NCBI GenBank assembly: GCA_907165135.1
Contig: OU015568.1
Coordinates: 12,594,501 to 12,658,500 of the forward strand
Reading direction: 5' to 3'
From: Oikopleura dioica
Lineage: Eukaryota > Chordata > Appendicularia > Copelata > Oikopleuridae
DNA: 64,000 nt
Shown here: piece after piece, positions 46,675-58,900 of the stretch
Position numbering within the stretch: the first letter of the stretch is position 1
Layout: each line of letters opens with the position of its first letter
Position numbers and translations under genes: made by a program
Notes under the pieces: generated by a model
The model's database searches: none
Seen by the model: only the letters and a program-made list of their open reading frames with translations
What the model was told of the DNA's origin: nothing

Positions 46675-49600
46675 ACTGGCTGGTCCAGTGCCAGATCGAC
46701 TGGGTCACTTCAACATTTATCAAGTCTGAAAAGAAAACTATTAGCTTCAAATTTGGCATGAAAATTTGTCTCTTTTGGCAGACCAGAAAGAAGATAGAGA
46801 TACTATTTCTGTCGATTCATGGGTAAATTAATCGATATCCGAAAAGAATCTGACTAGCACCGATGCTTCGGCGACACATACGAGCGGCTAATTATTCATA
46901 AACGGGTCCGCGAGCCTATTTACTCTTCCACGAGATATTTTTATCGCCTCAAAAATCGCCCTACAGGCAGAAAAAATAAATAATAAAAATTTATTCAAAC
47001 AAAAGAATCTCCATCTAACTAATCCAAAATTAAATCATTTTTACAAAAAAGGAGAATGAAAAAGAATGTCTCTAGCACCATTGGAGCTTCTATTTTATGC
47101 ATTGATCTAAAAGCTTCAGCATCTTTTGATTCAGATGCGAATCAATTCTTCTGTAATGGAATTGAATTAAAACCTAAGAGCGTGTCTTTTTCTCTCCGTC
47201 GTTGACCGTCAAAAAGCAGCGACAGTTCGATAGAAACAAATCAGTATTAATAAAACAAGCTGCTTCTGATTCCGCCGCAAGTAGTACATACACGAGTGAA
47301 AGAAAAAATGGCGCAACAGAAGAGTCAACAAATGCGCCGCACTGAAAGGGGCCCACTCGCACTTTCAATGGCACGATTTCAAATACTTTTCTGTTCCAAT
47401 TTCTAAAGGACTTCACCATTCAACGCGGGTAGAGTAGATAAACTAGGCCGTGCTCAGTTTTCTAGGGAAAAATTAGCCTAAATTTATCAAACAAAAAGGC
47501 ACTGATACTCTTTTTTTAAATTGCAATTCCGAGTCAGAATTTTTGAAATCAATCTTAATTTTCTTCAACAAAAACAAGCACTTTTATGGTGAAATATCTT
47601 TCTTGAAACATGGCATTTATAGACCTCGTAAAAAATTATAAAGCAATTAGCTGTCATTATTTTTATCTGTCTTGAAATACCGAACCTTACTTTTGTCCGT
47701 CGAAATGCAAGAAAGAAGCATCTCTTTTGAAAAATAAACTTTCAAGAAAAATAACCTCTTTTGTGAGGGAAAATGAAACGTCAACTGTACAATGATCTGG
47801 TATTGAAGCTGACAGCTTCCGTCAAAAATAAGATATTAGAAATTATAAAAAATTAAAATATGCCCGTCCCTTGATGTAAAAATATAGGATGAAACTATCG
47901 ACCCACCTCAATACTCGAAAAACGGTCATAAACCGTACCGTGGTTTTCCATCTTAAGAGCGCCCAACTTAAGAGCGTTTTTGCCAATATTTTCCATATTT
48001 TGTCATCTGAAAAAATCCCAACTTTAGAGCGTTTTTAGGAATTTTTAATTAATAATTAGAATAACGTTTATTTCAACCTGAAAAATCATTGAAAAAAATT
48101 GTTTTCTACGCTTTTTTTCAGGTGAAATCATAGCCTCTGATTCAAAGATCGTAATTTTTTTATCATAAATAGGTAAAAATGACCTCAGATGCATTTTTAT
48201 AGTTTTGGAAAAAGTTCATTTTATGCATTTTCATTCATCATTTTTTTCCCACTGTCGTCCTAGTTTGATCGTAAATTTTCCAACTTAAGAGCGTTTTGGT
48301 CTACCCTTGTCATCTGAAAAACGCTCTAAAGATGGAAAACGACGGTACTTGAGGCGCAAGTTATGAGCATGTTTTCCCACGCTATCAATGCGTTTGTGTG
48401 GATAACTCTATTTGCTCAGGATTACAGTAAAAAGCTAGTGCCGCCGCATCGAAAAAGAATGCTTGAAGGAAAGAAATTTTATTAGAAAAATGAAGACAGA
48501 TCTTTCAAAAGTCTGTCTTCATAGACTATCGATTTCTGATGAACCATTATCTATGGAAATTATGTTGCGAAAGTCTAAGATCCTGTCTTCAAAAACGTTC
48601 GTTGCTCAAAGCAATCCTTGAAGTCGAACATTTCAACTAAAATTTGGCTATTCTTGACCGTTATAAACTTCGAAAGGCTCAATTCAAGAATGAGGATATT
48701 CTTTTGGCCTCGATCTTTCAAGAAAAAGATGGTGATCTTGAGTATCATGAATCATAATCTTAGGATTATCTGATGCTCATCATTTCCGAAGCTTCATCAT
48801 GCGATGGCATCAGATAAATCACCATTTTAATCGAAATATTCTCCTCCTTGATTTCATACGAATTTATCTTCCGCTGGAACAATCTCTAAGTCGCTTATCT
48901 GCAGTTGTTCTTTTGGCCGTATCTTCCGATAATCTCTCTCTATGAGCGAGGAATTCGATCATTCAAACAGGGCGAGGACTCAGTGTTCGTTTTCATAATT
49001 ACGAAATCGCGTAAATACGCCGCAGTTGGTTCTTTTCACACGATTCGCATCGTTACCCTCTAGTTCCTAGCCTCTCTTACAAATGAAAAGCTATTTTCGC
49101 AGTAAAGTAATTGGTCGATTTCCGCTGTAAAATCGCTTTTACGATGGCGATATTGTTTCAACCGGAAGCTAAGAAGAGCATTTCGTAGTAGATTTTCGCA
49201 ATCTTTTAGTATATCGAATTTTCTAGGGCAACATAAAACTGTCAACCTTGAGGTAACAGGAGATTCATGAACGATTCTGAGTTAATTTCTCTGTCTAAGG
49301 TCAAAAAGGCCTATTTCTTTAGGGGCGATAATCCTTTTAAATTGCTTGGAGGTTGAGCAGCTCAGTGGATTATTGAAAATTTCGACTCGAAAATATTTTT
49401 TTCTTTCATTTTTTCTCTAGATCTCGAGCGCGCGCGAACCCAGGGCTTGGGAGGAGGGGCGAACGCGACAGCTGATTGGACGCGCCAGCTCAGCGCCCAC
49501 GCCGCACTGAAGATCCAGGATCATCCTCGAGCACGAAGACGGCAATTTCCGGACATAGGTCGGCCTAATTTCCCCAGATATGTCATCGTCACCGTCTTGT

Positions 49601-50899
49601 GGAATATACTCCGACCCTGAGGCAAATTGATATCTTCAGTAAACGAATTCGACAAACACCTGATTTTCCAAGAGGCATAGTTTTCGCGAATTTTATTATC
49701 ACTCGTCTGGGAAAACCGGGAACTCAAGTATTGCCGGATTTAGGACTGTAGCTCATCATGAATTAATTTTGAGCCAAACTGATTTTCCTTCAGACTTCAT
49801 CTTTGGCAATGAATGAAAATCAAGATACTGTCAGCTTAGAGCCGATTCTTGGAAGAAATACTGTCCGAAAGAGCCCCTACACTTGGCTTACCGCTATTCT
49901 TCCTGGATTACCATCAATTTAGAGGATAAATCTGGGTCCCTATAGCACGAACAGACTGCTAGTCTGGATCCTGGGCTAAAAACTTGCGTCATTTTATCGA
50001 CCATCGGACGGTAAAACAACCGCAGTTCAGCTCTTTCCCACAAATATGTGTAAAAGTAACGAGATAGCCATCGTAAATTAGTGCATTTTACTACACGATT
50101 CTCGTACTAATAAAGGACGAGTTACCATTACCCGTTTTTTTAAACCATTTTATCCTCGATACCGCATCTATCCTCATAAGTTTTCCCTCTCTTTTTGAGT
50201 CAGGAAATCCGCAAATCTCTAAAATCCGACTTGATGAAACAAAATCAACTCGTAACTGGAAAAATTCCTCAGTGTCCTCGATTTTTATACCCTAACGCCC
50301 CCTGCCTCTCGCAAATAAAATTTTCCCTGGAAATCCTAGCATTAAATGACGCCACTGGTTTTCGAACTTTCTGACAAACGATTTGACTGTTCTTTGTGTT
50401 CACTGTGACGTCAAATTCGTCGCTTCTATCTCGTGGCCCAGGAGAATCTCTGAAAGTTTGTCCTTGCCGGAAATTTTCGAAGGACATTCAAAAAAATGAA
50501 TTTCTTATTCGATTTTTCGAACATTTTTCTTTACAAAAGTGTTGTTTATCCAGCTTCATTCCTGAGTTTTAAAGATAACAATACTCACCAGACCGGAGAA
50601 TAATTATTTTATTAAAGAATATTATATTATTTAATTTAAAAACTTCAAATGAAAAACCATCGTCAATAAACTGCGCAAAAGCCTCCTGCTTACGCCCGAA
50701 AATCAGCCCGCTTGGCGTTAGTAATAATAAAATAACATCATTCTTGATTATATGAATGAGAATATTTTATTGAAATGTTTTATTGAATAGTTGTTTCGAA
50801 GATTTCACCAAACCAGTGCGACAGGAGAGAATAAGAAGAGAAAGAGGAGATGAAGAGAAGGGAAGTGCCGAGATCTACGACCGGAGGAGCCGGAGGAAA
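46675..50899. other. 4.2 kb gene-poor region upstream of CRTC
   Basis: No convincing coding sequence on either strand, which is exceptional here. It contains a TA-flanked foldback element (47938-48345), a GC-rich patch around 49425-49510, and otherwise mixed sequence with no repeat that I recognise. It lies upstream of CRTC and downstream of CYHR1, so distal regulatory sequence, an untranslated first exon of CRTC, or a noncoding RNA are all possible. Confidence 0.5.
47938..48345. mobile_element. 408 bp foldback element with TA duplication (mariner-like MITE)
   Basis: The ends are inverted copies: left CCGTGGTTTTCCATCTTAAG; right, inverted, CCGTCGTTTTCCATCTTTAG, followed by AGCG on both arms. 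TA flanks both ends (47936-47937, 48346-48347). Inside, the motif CTTAAGAGCG recurs in subterminal copies on both arms. No frame. TA duplication with short inverted ends suggests a Tc1/mariner-mobilised MITE. Confidence 0.72.
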
Positions 50900-52639
50900 T
50901 TACCAGCTGCCGCGTGGATCCCGGTTTACCTGACCGTTGTTTCGTCGTGTATCGTTCAGCTCGTTCATTTCGAACATGTAGACGCGAAGGTTCACCGACT
51001 GAAACAAAATCCATCAGAACATATTCATTTGCATCAAAATCAGATACTCTTATAGGCTGATATAGTCGATGAAAGAACTTACCTTTGAAGAAATAAATCT
51101 GTTGACTTCTGCCGCAGATTTGAGGGGCAAGGTGAACAATGGCGTTGAGGAGATATCCTTTGTGAAGCGATGCAAGTATGTCACGTGATCCAGCTGGAAA
51201 TCACTTCCCGGAGCTCTTGTGACTGAACAAAGCGGTTTCGTCATCTGCCTCTGTCAGTGCAATGCTTACCGAAGAGTTGAATGTCTCGTGGATACTGAGG
51301 TTTTACTCGTAGCGATAAGGAGAAGCTTATTTGGCGGGTGCAGGATTGCGAGTCTCCTTGAATCTCACAGGAGAGTACCCACTCGTCGTTGAAGACGCGC
51401 TGACGATTGGACTCAAAGGCCAGCTTTGGGATGTAATCGTCGGTGCGATATGATCGGACCAAAAGTCTTTAAAATTTTTTTATTTTTTCTTTCTTTCGTG
51501 AAATTTGCATACCTGTGTAGATAACGCTGTCAAACGCAAACAGGCTGAGAATGTTATCTTTCACGCGGGCCTGGTGCCCCTGAACGTCGATGGATTTTTC
51601 AATTTCTTCTTTGGCTGATTCGCAGGTAGCAAATTTGTATTTGCAAGCTTTAGTGTGCGTGTCCAGCTAGAAAATAATTAGAAAAAGGTTAAAAAACAAG
51701 GAAGATTTTTTAGAACAGCAGCGTTTTTTGATCAAACAGGATGGACTGGAATCGGTAGATGGAAAACTGGTTTTTCTACTGGTAAAGATGAAGTGATCTT
51801 TACCTTATCTAAGGGTCCCTTCCAGTCACACCCCGCAAAGTTGTATCTGCATTTAGAAGGTCTAAAATACGGCGCGTGACTCAGAGCTTGTACTCAATTA
51901 ATTTCAACCTTTTGTTACAGCGATGCCTTTCATGCGCCTCAATGTTACATCGGTTCACCATTTGCGAGCACCAGCTGCATTCTGTGGGAATTTCGCCGAC
52001 AGCCTTACAAAAGGTTCGAAACGGGCTTCAAAGGAAAACTGATCATGTTTGCTTGACAGGAGCTCGAAAATTGATCACTTCGGCTTTTCAAAACTTCGAG
52101 AGGTAAGAGAAAATAAGCTCTTACTAGATTCTGAACCTATCCCTTTTCGGCTGCTAAGTTCCTCATACAGCGCTCCATACTGAAATAATCAGATGTCAAC
52201 AATGATTGAGTTTGGTCGCGTGGCTATTTAGATTTGGCTGCGCGCCAAGATAGCTCGAGCTGAAGTCCGTGGCGTCTGTCCTCTGAGACGCACGAGCTTT
52301 TCGTGTGTATTCCCCAATGTGTCGTTACCTGATTTCGCAGCGGCAATTCGGACATGTTGACTGTTCTTCTTTGAGACGGGCGTCTGCAAGAAGATGGTTG
52401 AGACACGTGTAGCACATCAGGTGGCCGTTCTTGCACTGATAAAGAGCGACGCCAGGGACATCCAGGCAAACAGTACAGGAGCAGTGTCGGGTGATCTTAT
52501 CCATCATCTCATCCGGCGAGTTTTCTTCCTCAACACGTGCTCGCTTTCTCGAATTAGAAGAACTTGTTGATTCTGGCTTAGCAGAACTTTGAGCAGGTGG
52601 GTCCAGAAGCCCTTCCAGGCCTTCCTCTGTCGATGTCAT
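50900..52639 (-). CDS. CYHR1: Cysteine/histidine-rich RING-TRAF protein, CYHR1 (ZTRAF1) type
   Basis: Start at 52639 (MTSTEEGLEGLLD). The N-terminus is Ser-rich with a basic cluster. A RING follows: CSCTVCLDVPGVALYQCKNG, HLMCYTC, LLADARLKEEQSTCPNCRCEI, which is nearly the family consensus. The exon at about 52060-51920 has a TRAF-type zinc region (TFCKAVGEIPTECSWCSQMV, EAHERHRC). The C-terminal half (51540-50900) has YRTDDYIPKL, WVLSCEIQG, FSLSLRVKPQYP and SVNLRVYMFEMNEL, matching the TRAF-like domain of CYHR1. Stop at 50900-50902. The family is poorly characterised; ubiquitin-ligase activity is inferred from the RING. Confidence 0.87.
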
Positions 52640-53688
52640 TTTCGAATGTTTGCCAAGTTGATTTTTTTTTCTCAAGAGTTGATCTTCTTCCTAAAAGAGG
52701 AGAAAAAATATTTTATCTCTCGGCTTGAGCTTGCTGAGCGAGACAATGAGCCGGAGTAGCAGCCCCGTGGTGTGTTTTTGGCTCCTGGTGGTTCGATCCT
52801 GGCCCCGACCACGGGCTACTAAGCCCTTGTGGACGACAGTGATCACACCCTAGTCGTAGTTATCTATGCTCCCAACTCTGCCATCATCGTACCTGTTAAT
52901 CTGTCTTCAGGACTCTTCGTTAATAAAACTCACAGAGGACGAAAATCACTTTTCTTCACAAGTTTACTTCTTACTCAGACTTTGCGTCTGTCTATCCAAC
53001 GTTGTCAAAAATGTGCCGAGTTTGCAGAAAACCCAAAGTCTGGCTTGAAAGTCTTTTCGATTTTACGAAAAAGTGAAACCGTTTTTGGTGATCTTGAGAC
53101 ACGTGATCAACGTTTTTGTGGAGCTGTATCACATGAGAGTTGTTTTCGGAGAGGTTTGGCCTGAGAGAGAGGGGCCTCGTGTCACGAGTTGAGTTTAGTT
53201 GAGCGTTGGCCAGATGCCAAAATAAGTGTAGCTGGACTTGACGGTCGAATGTCCAAAGGCCGTCTCAGTCTGCCTAGAGTTAGTATTTCAGCCTGTTTGA
53301 ATCGATAGGAATATTATCTAATCATCTGGGTGCTGAGTTGGGTGATTAAATTTTAATTGTTTTGGGTGATAACAACTCAAAATTGGGATAAAGTTTGCTC
53401 CTCATCTAAATAACATCATCTTGATGAACACTATTACCATTTATTTTGTATTTTTAAAAGTGTAATAAATCGATCAATATTATATTTCCGAAGTTCTCGT
53501 GCTATTGTGAGAGATGACTCCTCCTTGATTTCAAGGGTCCAAATCCCAGGATCTACTAGTAGAATCCAGATTCAAGTGATGATGATTCGAGTCCTCTCCA
53601 GTAAAATTATGTTTACCTTTTTACTCTGTTTATTTGTCCTCCGAAGTCACTATCTGCCTCGGAACGTATCGACCAACAAAAGATAAAA
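52640..53688. other. Intergenic between CYHR1 and the protease
   Basis: No protein gene seen. It holds a tRNA-like hairpin at 52755-52820. The remainder is unremarkable, with a plus frame at 52829-53164 that lacks recognisable features. Confidence 0.4.
52755..52820 (+). repeat. tRNA-like hairpin, possibly a tRNA-derived remnant
   Basis: The ends AGTAGC...CCCCGTGG and CCACGGGCTACT pair with a small bulge. The internal GGTTCGATCC matches the B-box/T-loop consensus of Pol III tRNA promoters. No normal A-box, D-arm or anticodon arm can be drawn, so a functional tRNA is unlikely. Confidence 0.3.
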
Positions 53689-55703
53689 ATGAGAATAGTA
53701 AGTGCGCTTACTTTACTAGCAACTTACGCCACAGCGATAACGAAGACTGTAGCTGTTAGGAATTTAAAATGTTACTCGAATAATTATGAAGTGGGTAATT
53801 GTGACTCGATCTCCTTCAAATTCAATCTTGAGAAAAGGAAAGGATTCAAAAAAACAAGTTGATAATTCTTAACGCTCAGTTTGATCCACAAAAAAAGATC
53901 TCGAGCAGAAACGAAACTAGAACTTCTATTAGATGGAAAAGCAAGACCACTTGATATAAGAATCGTCTCACAACCTCGACGAATGATGAAAATTTTTCTC
54001 TTTGACGGACGAAGACTTCGACCAAGAGTATCCCCCTTTTACGCTGGAGTTCTAAGTACATCTGGCCTCAACGAACTGTATGTCACAATCAACAAGAATG
54101 ATTACGTGGTCCTTTTGAATGGAAGAAACATTGCCCAGATAAGCAACAGAAATCTCGGAAAGTCGATGGCTCATCGGAATAAATTTAACAGAATCGTCAA
54201 GGCTCGCGCCACCAGTACCCTGCCCATCAAGTATGCAAATTAAAGTCTTCCATTTTTTCTGAAGGCGTTCAAATTTATATTTAAATAATTTCCAGACGAC
54301 TGGTGGTGGCTGAAGGAGGACGGGTAAAGCGATGGGCTCGAAATGCCAATGATCCCAATTGTGGTTACACGTAGGATAAAACTAGAATTCATGTTGGTCA
54401 AATATTTAGTTTTGAAATTCCCTCGAGTGCAGCATCTGCTCGTGATAAAGCTACAGCCAAGAACTTCGAAGACTACGAAGGGGGAAAATGCATTACTCGG
54501 AGAGACAATATCAATTTTAACATCGCAGCGGTAATTGATCTCCGAAATTCGGGATTTTTAGGAAGTTTGATTTAGGCCCACGTTGTCGGCGGCGTAAAAT
54601 CTATCCCCGGGCAATTCCCATGGCTTGTTTCTCTACGATTTGATCATTATGGAACAGTCACCCACGAGTGCGGAGGTGAACATATATTTTTATCCCTCGA
54701 AAAACAGGATTTCTAGCGTCTTTGATCAACAGAAAATGGGCCGTTTCTGCAGCGCACTGCTTCGCTAGCGACTATGTTGCTAAAAACTACCAAGTTTACG
54801 TTGGCGACTACTCTGTTGCAAACGACGATTACAACAAGGAAAGAACTCATAGGACAACAATTGCTCAGTACGTGAAACATCCTAACTTCAACATGCAATC
54901 ATTGAAGGATGATATTGCTCTTTTGAGTTAGCCGAAGAAGTGCCGAGTTATAATGAATTCCGATCGCCCATTTGTCTGCCGACTTCTTCACAGCAATTTG
55001 GAGAGGGAGACTGCTGCCAGGTAAGCATAAAGATATTTTCCATAGTAAGGTTTTTACTTTAGGTTGCTGGGTGGGGCAAAACAGCATCAAACCAAGCTGA
55101 TCTCGATAGATTCATTGAAATGGATCAGCAATGCGCCCGAAAAACTCCTGGATACTCGCCATTGTACACGAAAGATACTCCCTTAGTACCGGACACTCCA
55201 AGATTCACCTACCAAGAAATCTTTCCAGGCAATGAGTGCGCCAGTCTTATGCGAGGTCGCATGGATACTTCTGGAGCGCAATTTTGCGCTAGCAAGAGAC
55301 TTGAATGCAATCTTATGGCTGATACTTGCCAGGGGGATTCCGGAGGACCCTTCTTTTGCAAAGAGCCCGGAACCTGTAAGAGAAAGATATAATACAGCTA
55401 AATAATCATTTTAGTTGACTCTGAAGAACCGTCAATCACAATGAATGGGGCTAGTTACAAACTTGCTAATACTGATAGAGCGGTTCTTTGGGGAATCACG
55501 AGTAGTGGCGGAAGTTACAATTCTGCTGGTGAGCATACTGGCTGTGGAGATGCTACGGGAGACAGTAAAGGAGGTTAAAAAAACTGACACTTTTAGGCAC
55601 TCTTTTATCAAATTTTCTAGCTGGTATTTACACTAATGTTGCTTCGTACATGGAATGGATCATGGGCGTCTTCCGAAAGAATAGATTCAGCCCGTCAGGA
55701 TGA
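53689..55703 (+). CDS. Secreted trypsin-like serine protease with unknown N-terminal region (frame broken)
   Basis: Start at 53689 gives a signal peptide (MRIVSALTLLATYATA). An N-terminal region of about 250 residues (to about 54580) has no recognised domain; it contains LDIRIVSQP, FYAGVLSTSGLNELYVTINK and VVLLNGRN, and may be a binding module. The protease domain begins AHVVGGVKSIPGQFPW and shows all three catalytic motifs: His in AAHC (about 54755), Asp in DDIALL (about 54915), Ser in GDSGGP (about 55340). The frame breaks right after DDIALL (TAG at 54929-54931) and resumes one base out of phase; exon 1/2 phases also disagree. Either assembly errors or a young pseudogene. Stop at 55701-55703. 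Probably digestive or matrix-processing; the substrate is unknown. Confidence 0.72.
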
Positions 55704-55963
55704 TCATTTTTTAGCTTGTGAATAAAAAAAAACTAGAAAATCATAATAACAAGCTCATTTGTCTAAGACGAAATGGCCAAGCGGGTTTAATTGATTTTCA
55801 AATTCCTCAATCGTTCTAAACAAAATGCATATCGTATAATAACCTTTCCCGCAAATGCATAAAATTGAATCGAGTTATGTTTTGAGTTGATTTTTATCCA
55901 AATATTGGATAAAAGGTAAGTTGTAAGAGATTATTTTCTGAAAGAGAAATTTCTTTTAGCAAA

Positions 55964-58900
55964 ATGTTGCTGCTTTTCGGAGCATGTTTCCTGACGGGAA
56001 TATCGGGCCGAGTTCAATATTCGAGCTTCGATAACCTTGACGGAATCCAGGTTGGCTCCAAATTTTTCTATCTCAATGCACCGCAAGGAGCTGCGGCTTC
56101 TCCAGCAAACTTTAACGACGCAAAAGAAGTTTGTGAGATGAATGGAGGGAAACTCGCGATCCCTCAAAACGCAGATGAAGATCAAGCTATCTCTAGCTAC
56201 ATCGAGGAGCATTTTCTTGGAGATGCGTCTCAAATCCGACAATACGACGGGGCGTGGATCGGAATCTACATGCTTCAAAACGGAACTTTCATGGACATCG
56301 ATGGCAACCAGGCTGATTATGTTCCCCTTGATTTTCACTCCCGACTCGTCGCGGATTTCGATATTTGTCTTTCCATCACTCAAGGTTTCTACTTTTCGTC
56401 CTCGGAAAGCAGCTACACTGAAGCAGTGATGTGGGATGAGAGCTTCTGCGGCCGAAGTAAGATGCCACTTTGTGAGATCGATCTCTCCACGACCTGTAAA
56501 ATTACTCTTGTCGCCCCTGCTGTCGAAAATCTGAGCCTTTTGCCTCACGAAGAATCCTGTGAAGGAAGCAGCCGATGTTTCAACGGGACATTGGTTGTTG
56601 ACACCTGCACTTTCCCTACTCTCTATTCTGTCAACGAGACTGCTTGCGTTGATCCAAGAGAAGTGCCAGAATGTGATGTTAACGAGTGCCTTGACCCGAA
56701 CGCTTGTCCTGTCAACTCCATAAACTGCACGAACGAAGTGGGTACATACACTTGCGAGTGCGATGCCGGATACGAATTCAACGACTTTGGCTGGACTTGG
56801 AACACAACTGCTTGGGAATGTTCAGATATTGACGAGTGTGCTGAGCAACTTGATGACTGCAGCGGCAGGAGCTCCTGTAATAATTTTGACGGTGGTTTTG
56901 ATTGCATCTGCCACACTGGTTTTTATTACGAGAACTTTACCCACGGAGAATGCGTCGACTACGATGAGTGTCACGATGGAATCTTCTACGATAGAAATGT
57001 TTGGCCAGCGATTCTGATTGGAGACAGTCAAGATCCGATGAACACTTCTGTCATGGCGGATGTCTGGGAAATGATCACAGCATGCCCATCTTTCTCGAGT
57101 TGTGCCAATCAGCTTGGAGCGTACAACTGCACTTGTGATGATGGGTACATGATGAAGATGGATAACTTCTCTGACTATGGCTTCATGTGCGAAGACTTCG
57201 ACGAATGTGCAAGTGGCGATCACATGTGCGATGAAAACGCTTTTTGCGACAATGACTCGCCTGGTTACAATTGTACTTGCATGATCGGTTACATTGGTGA
57301 TGGCTGGAACTGCACTGACGTTGATGAATGTGCGGACGGAACTGATATGTGTGACGATAATGCTGTCTGCGACAACTTCGACGGCGGATACAATTGTACA
57401 TGTGAAGTAGGCTGGGAAGGATCTGGATTCAACTGCACCGATGTTGACGAGTGTCTCGAAGAAGAAGCTCTCCGACAAATCGGCGCTTTTGATGACTGTG
57501 ATATCAACTCTTCTTGTAACAACTTGCCAGGATCTTACAACTGTACCTGTGACGAGGGATATTTTGGAGATGGATTTAATTGCACCGACGTCGACGAGTG
57601 CGATCTTGGGATTGATATGTGCAATGATAACGCGGAATGTGGCAATTTTGAAGGTGGATACAACTGCACATGTGTGATCGGATGGGAAGGAGATGGTTTC
57701 AACTGTACGGACGTTGACGAATGTGCACAAGAAGATCTTCTTAGACAAATTGGTGCATTTGATGACTGCGATGTCAACTCAGTTTGTCAAAACTTGCCAG
57801 GCTCGTACAACTGCACTTGTATGGACGGATTCACCGGTAACGGAACCGTCTGCGACGATATTGACGAGTGCTCAGACGGATCCAACGACTGCCATGAAAA
57901 TGCTTACTGCATGAACTTTGATGGCGGGTTTAACTGCACTTGCATGGAAGGATATTTCGACGCAGGTTCCCAAAATGATACAAGTGGTACCTTATGCGAG
58001 GACTTTGACGAATGTCTCGCGGGAACCGATGCTTGTCACAATCAAGCTACTTGTAACAATACTGATGGAAGTTATACTTGCGATTGTAATGACGGATTTT
58101 ACGGCGACGGCTTCTGCTGCAAGGATTCTGATGAATGCGGATCACAAATCTTTTCAACTACTGATGAACCTACAACAACTACAAATTGGCAACCAACAAC
58201 GACTACATTAGAAAGCTGCGAGTTCGGTCCGATCTCTCTTCCATGCCCAGCTGATTTTGAAGATTTCAATGGACGATGCTACAAAACACTTTCTAGCCCT
58301 CGAGATTATTATGCTGCTGCTGACCGATGTCAAGAACTTGCTTTCGAAAATGACAGTCCGAATGGCTACATCGCGACTTTTGTTGATGGAGCTCCTTTCT
58401 CTGAGCAATTTGATGTGCTTGTTTCACTTGCTGGTGATAAAGCACCTTGGATGGGGTTGGTCTGGAGTAGCGGCTTCTACGGGAACATATTTGGGGAATC
58501 ATTTTCAGAAATTTTGGGTGATAATGATGCCAGTTTCTTTTGGGCGCCGAATTTCCCAAAACCAGCAAACGGCGACTGTGTCCATTTCACACTTGTTGCC
58601 ACTTTGAAAAACAACGATTGCTCGATCGAAAGACCAGTCATTTGCATGATTGAATATCCCGAAACATTCCCTGTTGACTCTCAAGTTGCGACCAATAACT
58701 GCAGTGCGTTTGCCACTTGTGCCAATACTTTCGGAGATTATGAATGTTTCTGCAATGACGGCTACAATGGAACTGGATTTTCTTGCGAAGATGTCGACGA
58801 ATGCGCTTTAGAGATCGATGAATGCGGTCCTGCTAATGTCGGTTGTGTTAATTTTGACGGAGGCTACAATTGTACTTGCGAAGACGGCTACCGAGGAGAT

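Noticed and set aside
52755-52820. Functional tRNA
   Set aside because: No D-arm, anticodon arm or A-box can be drawn despite the good B-box.
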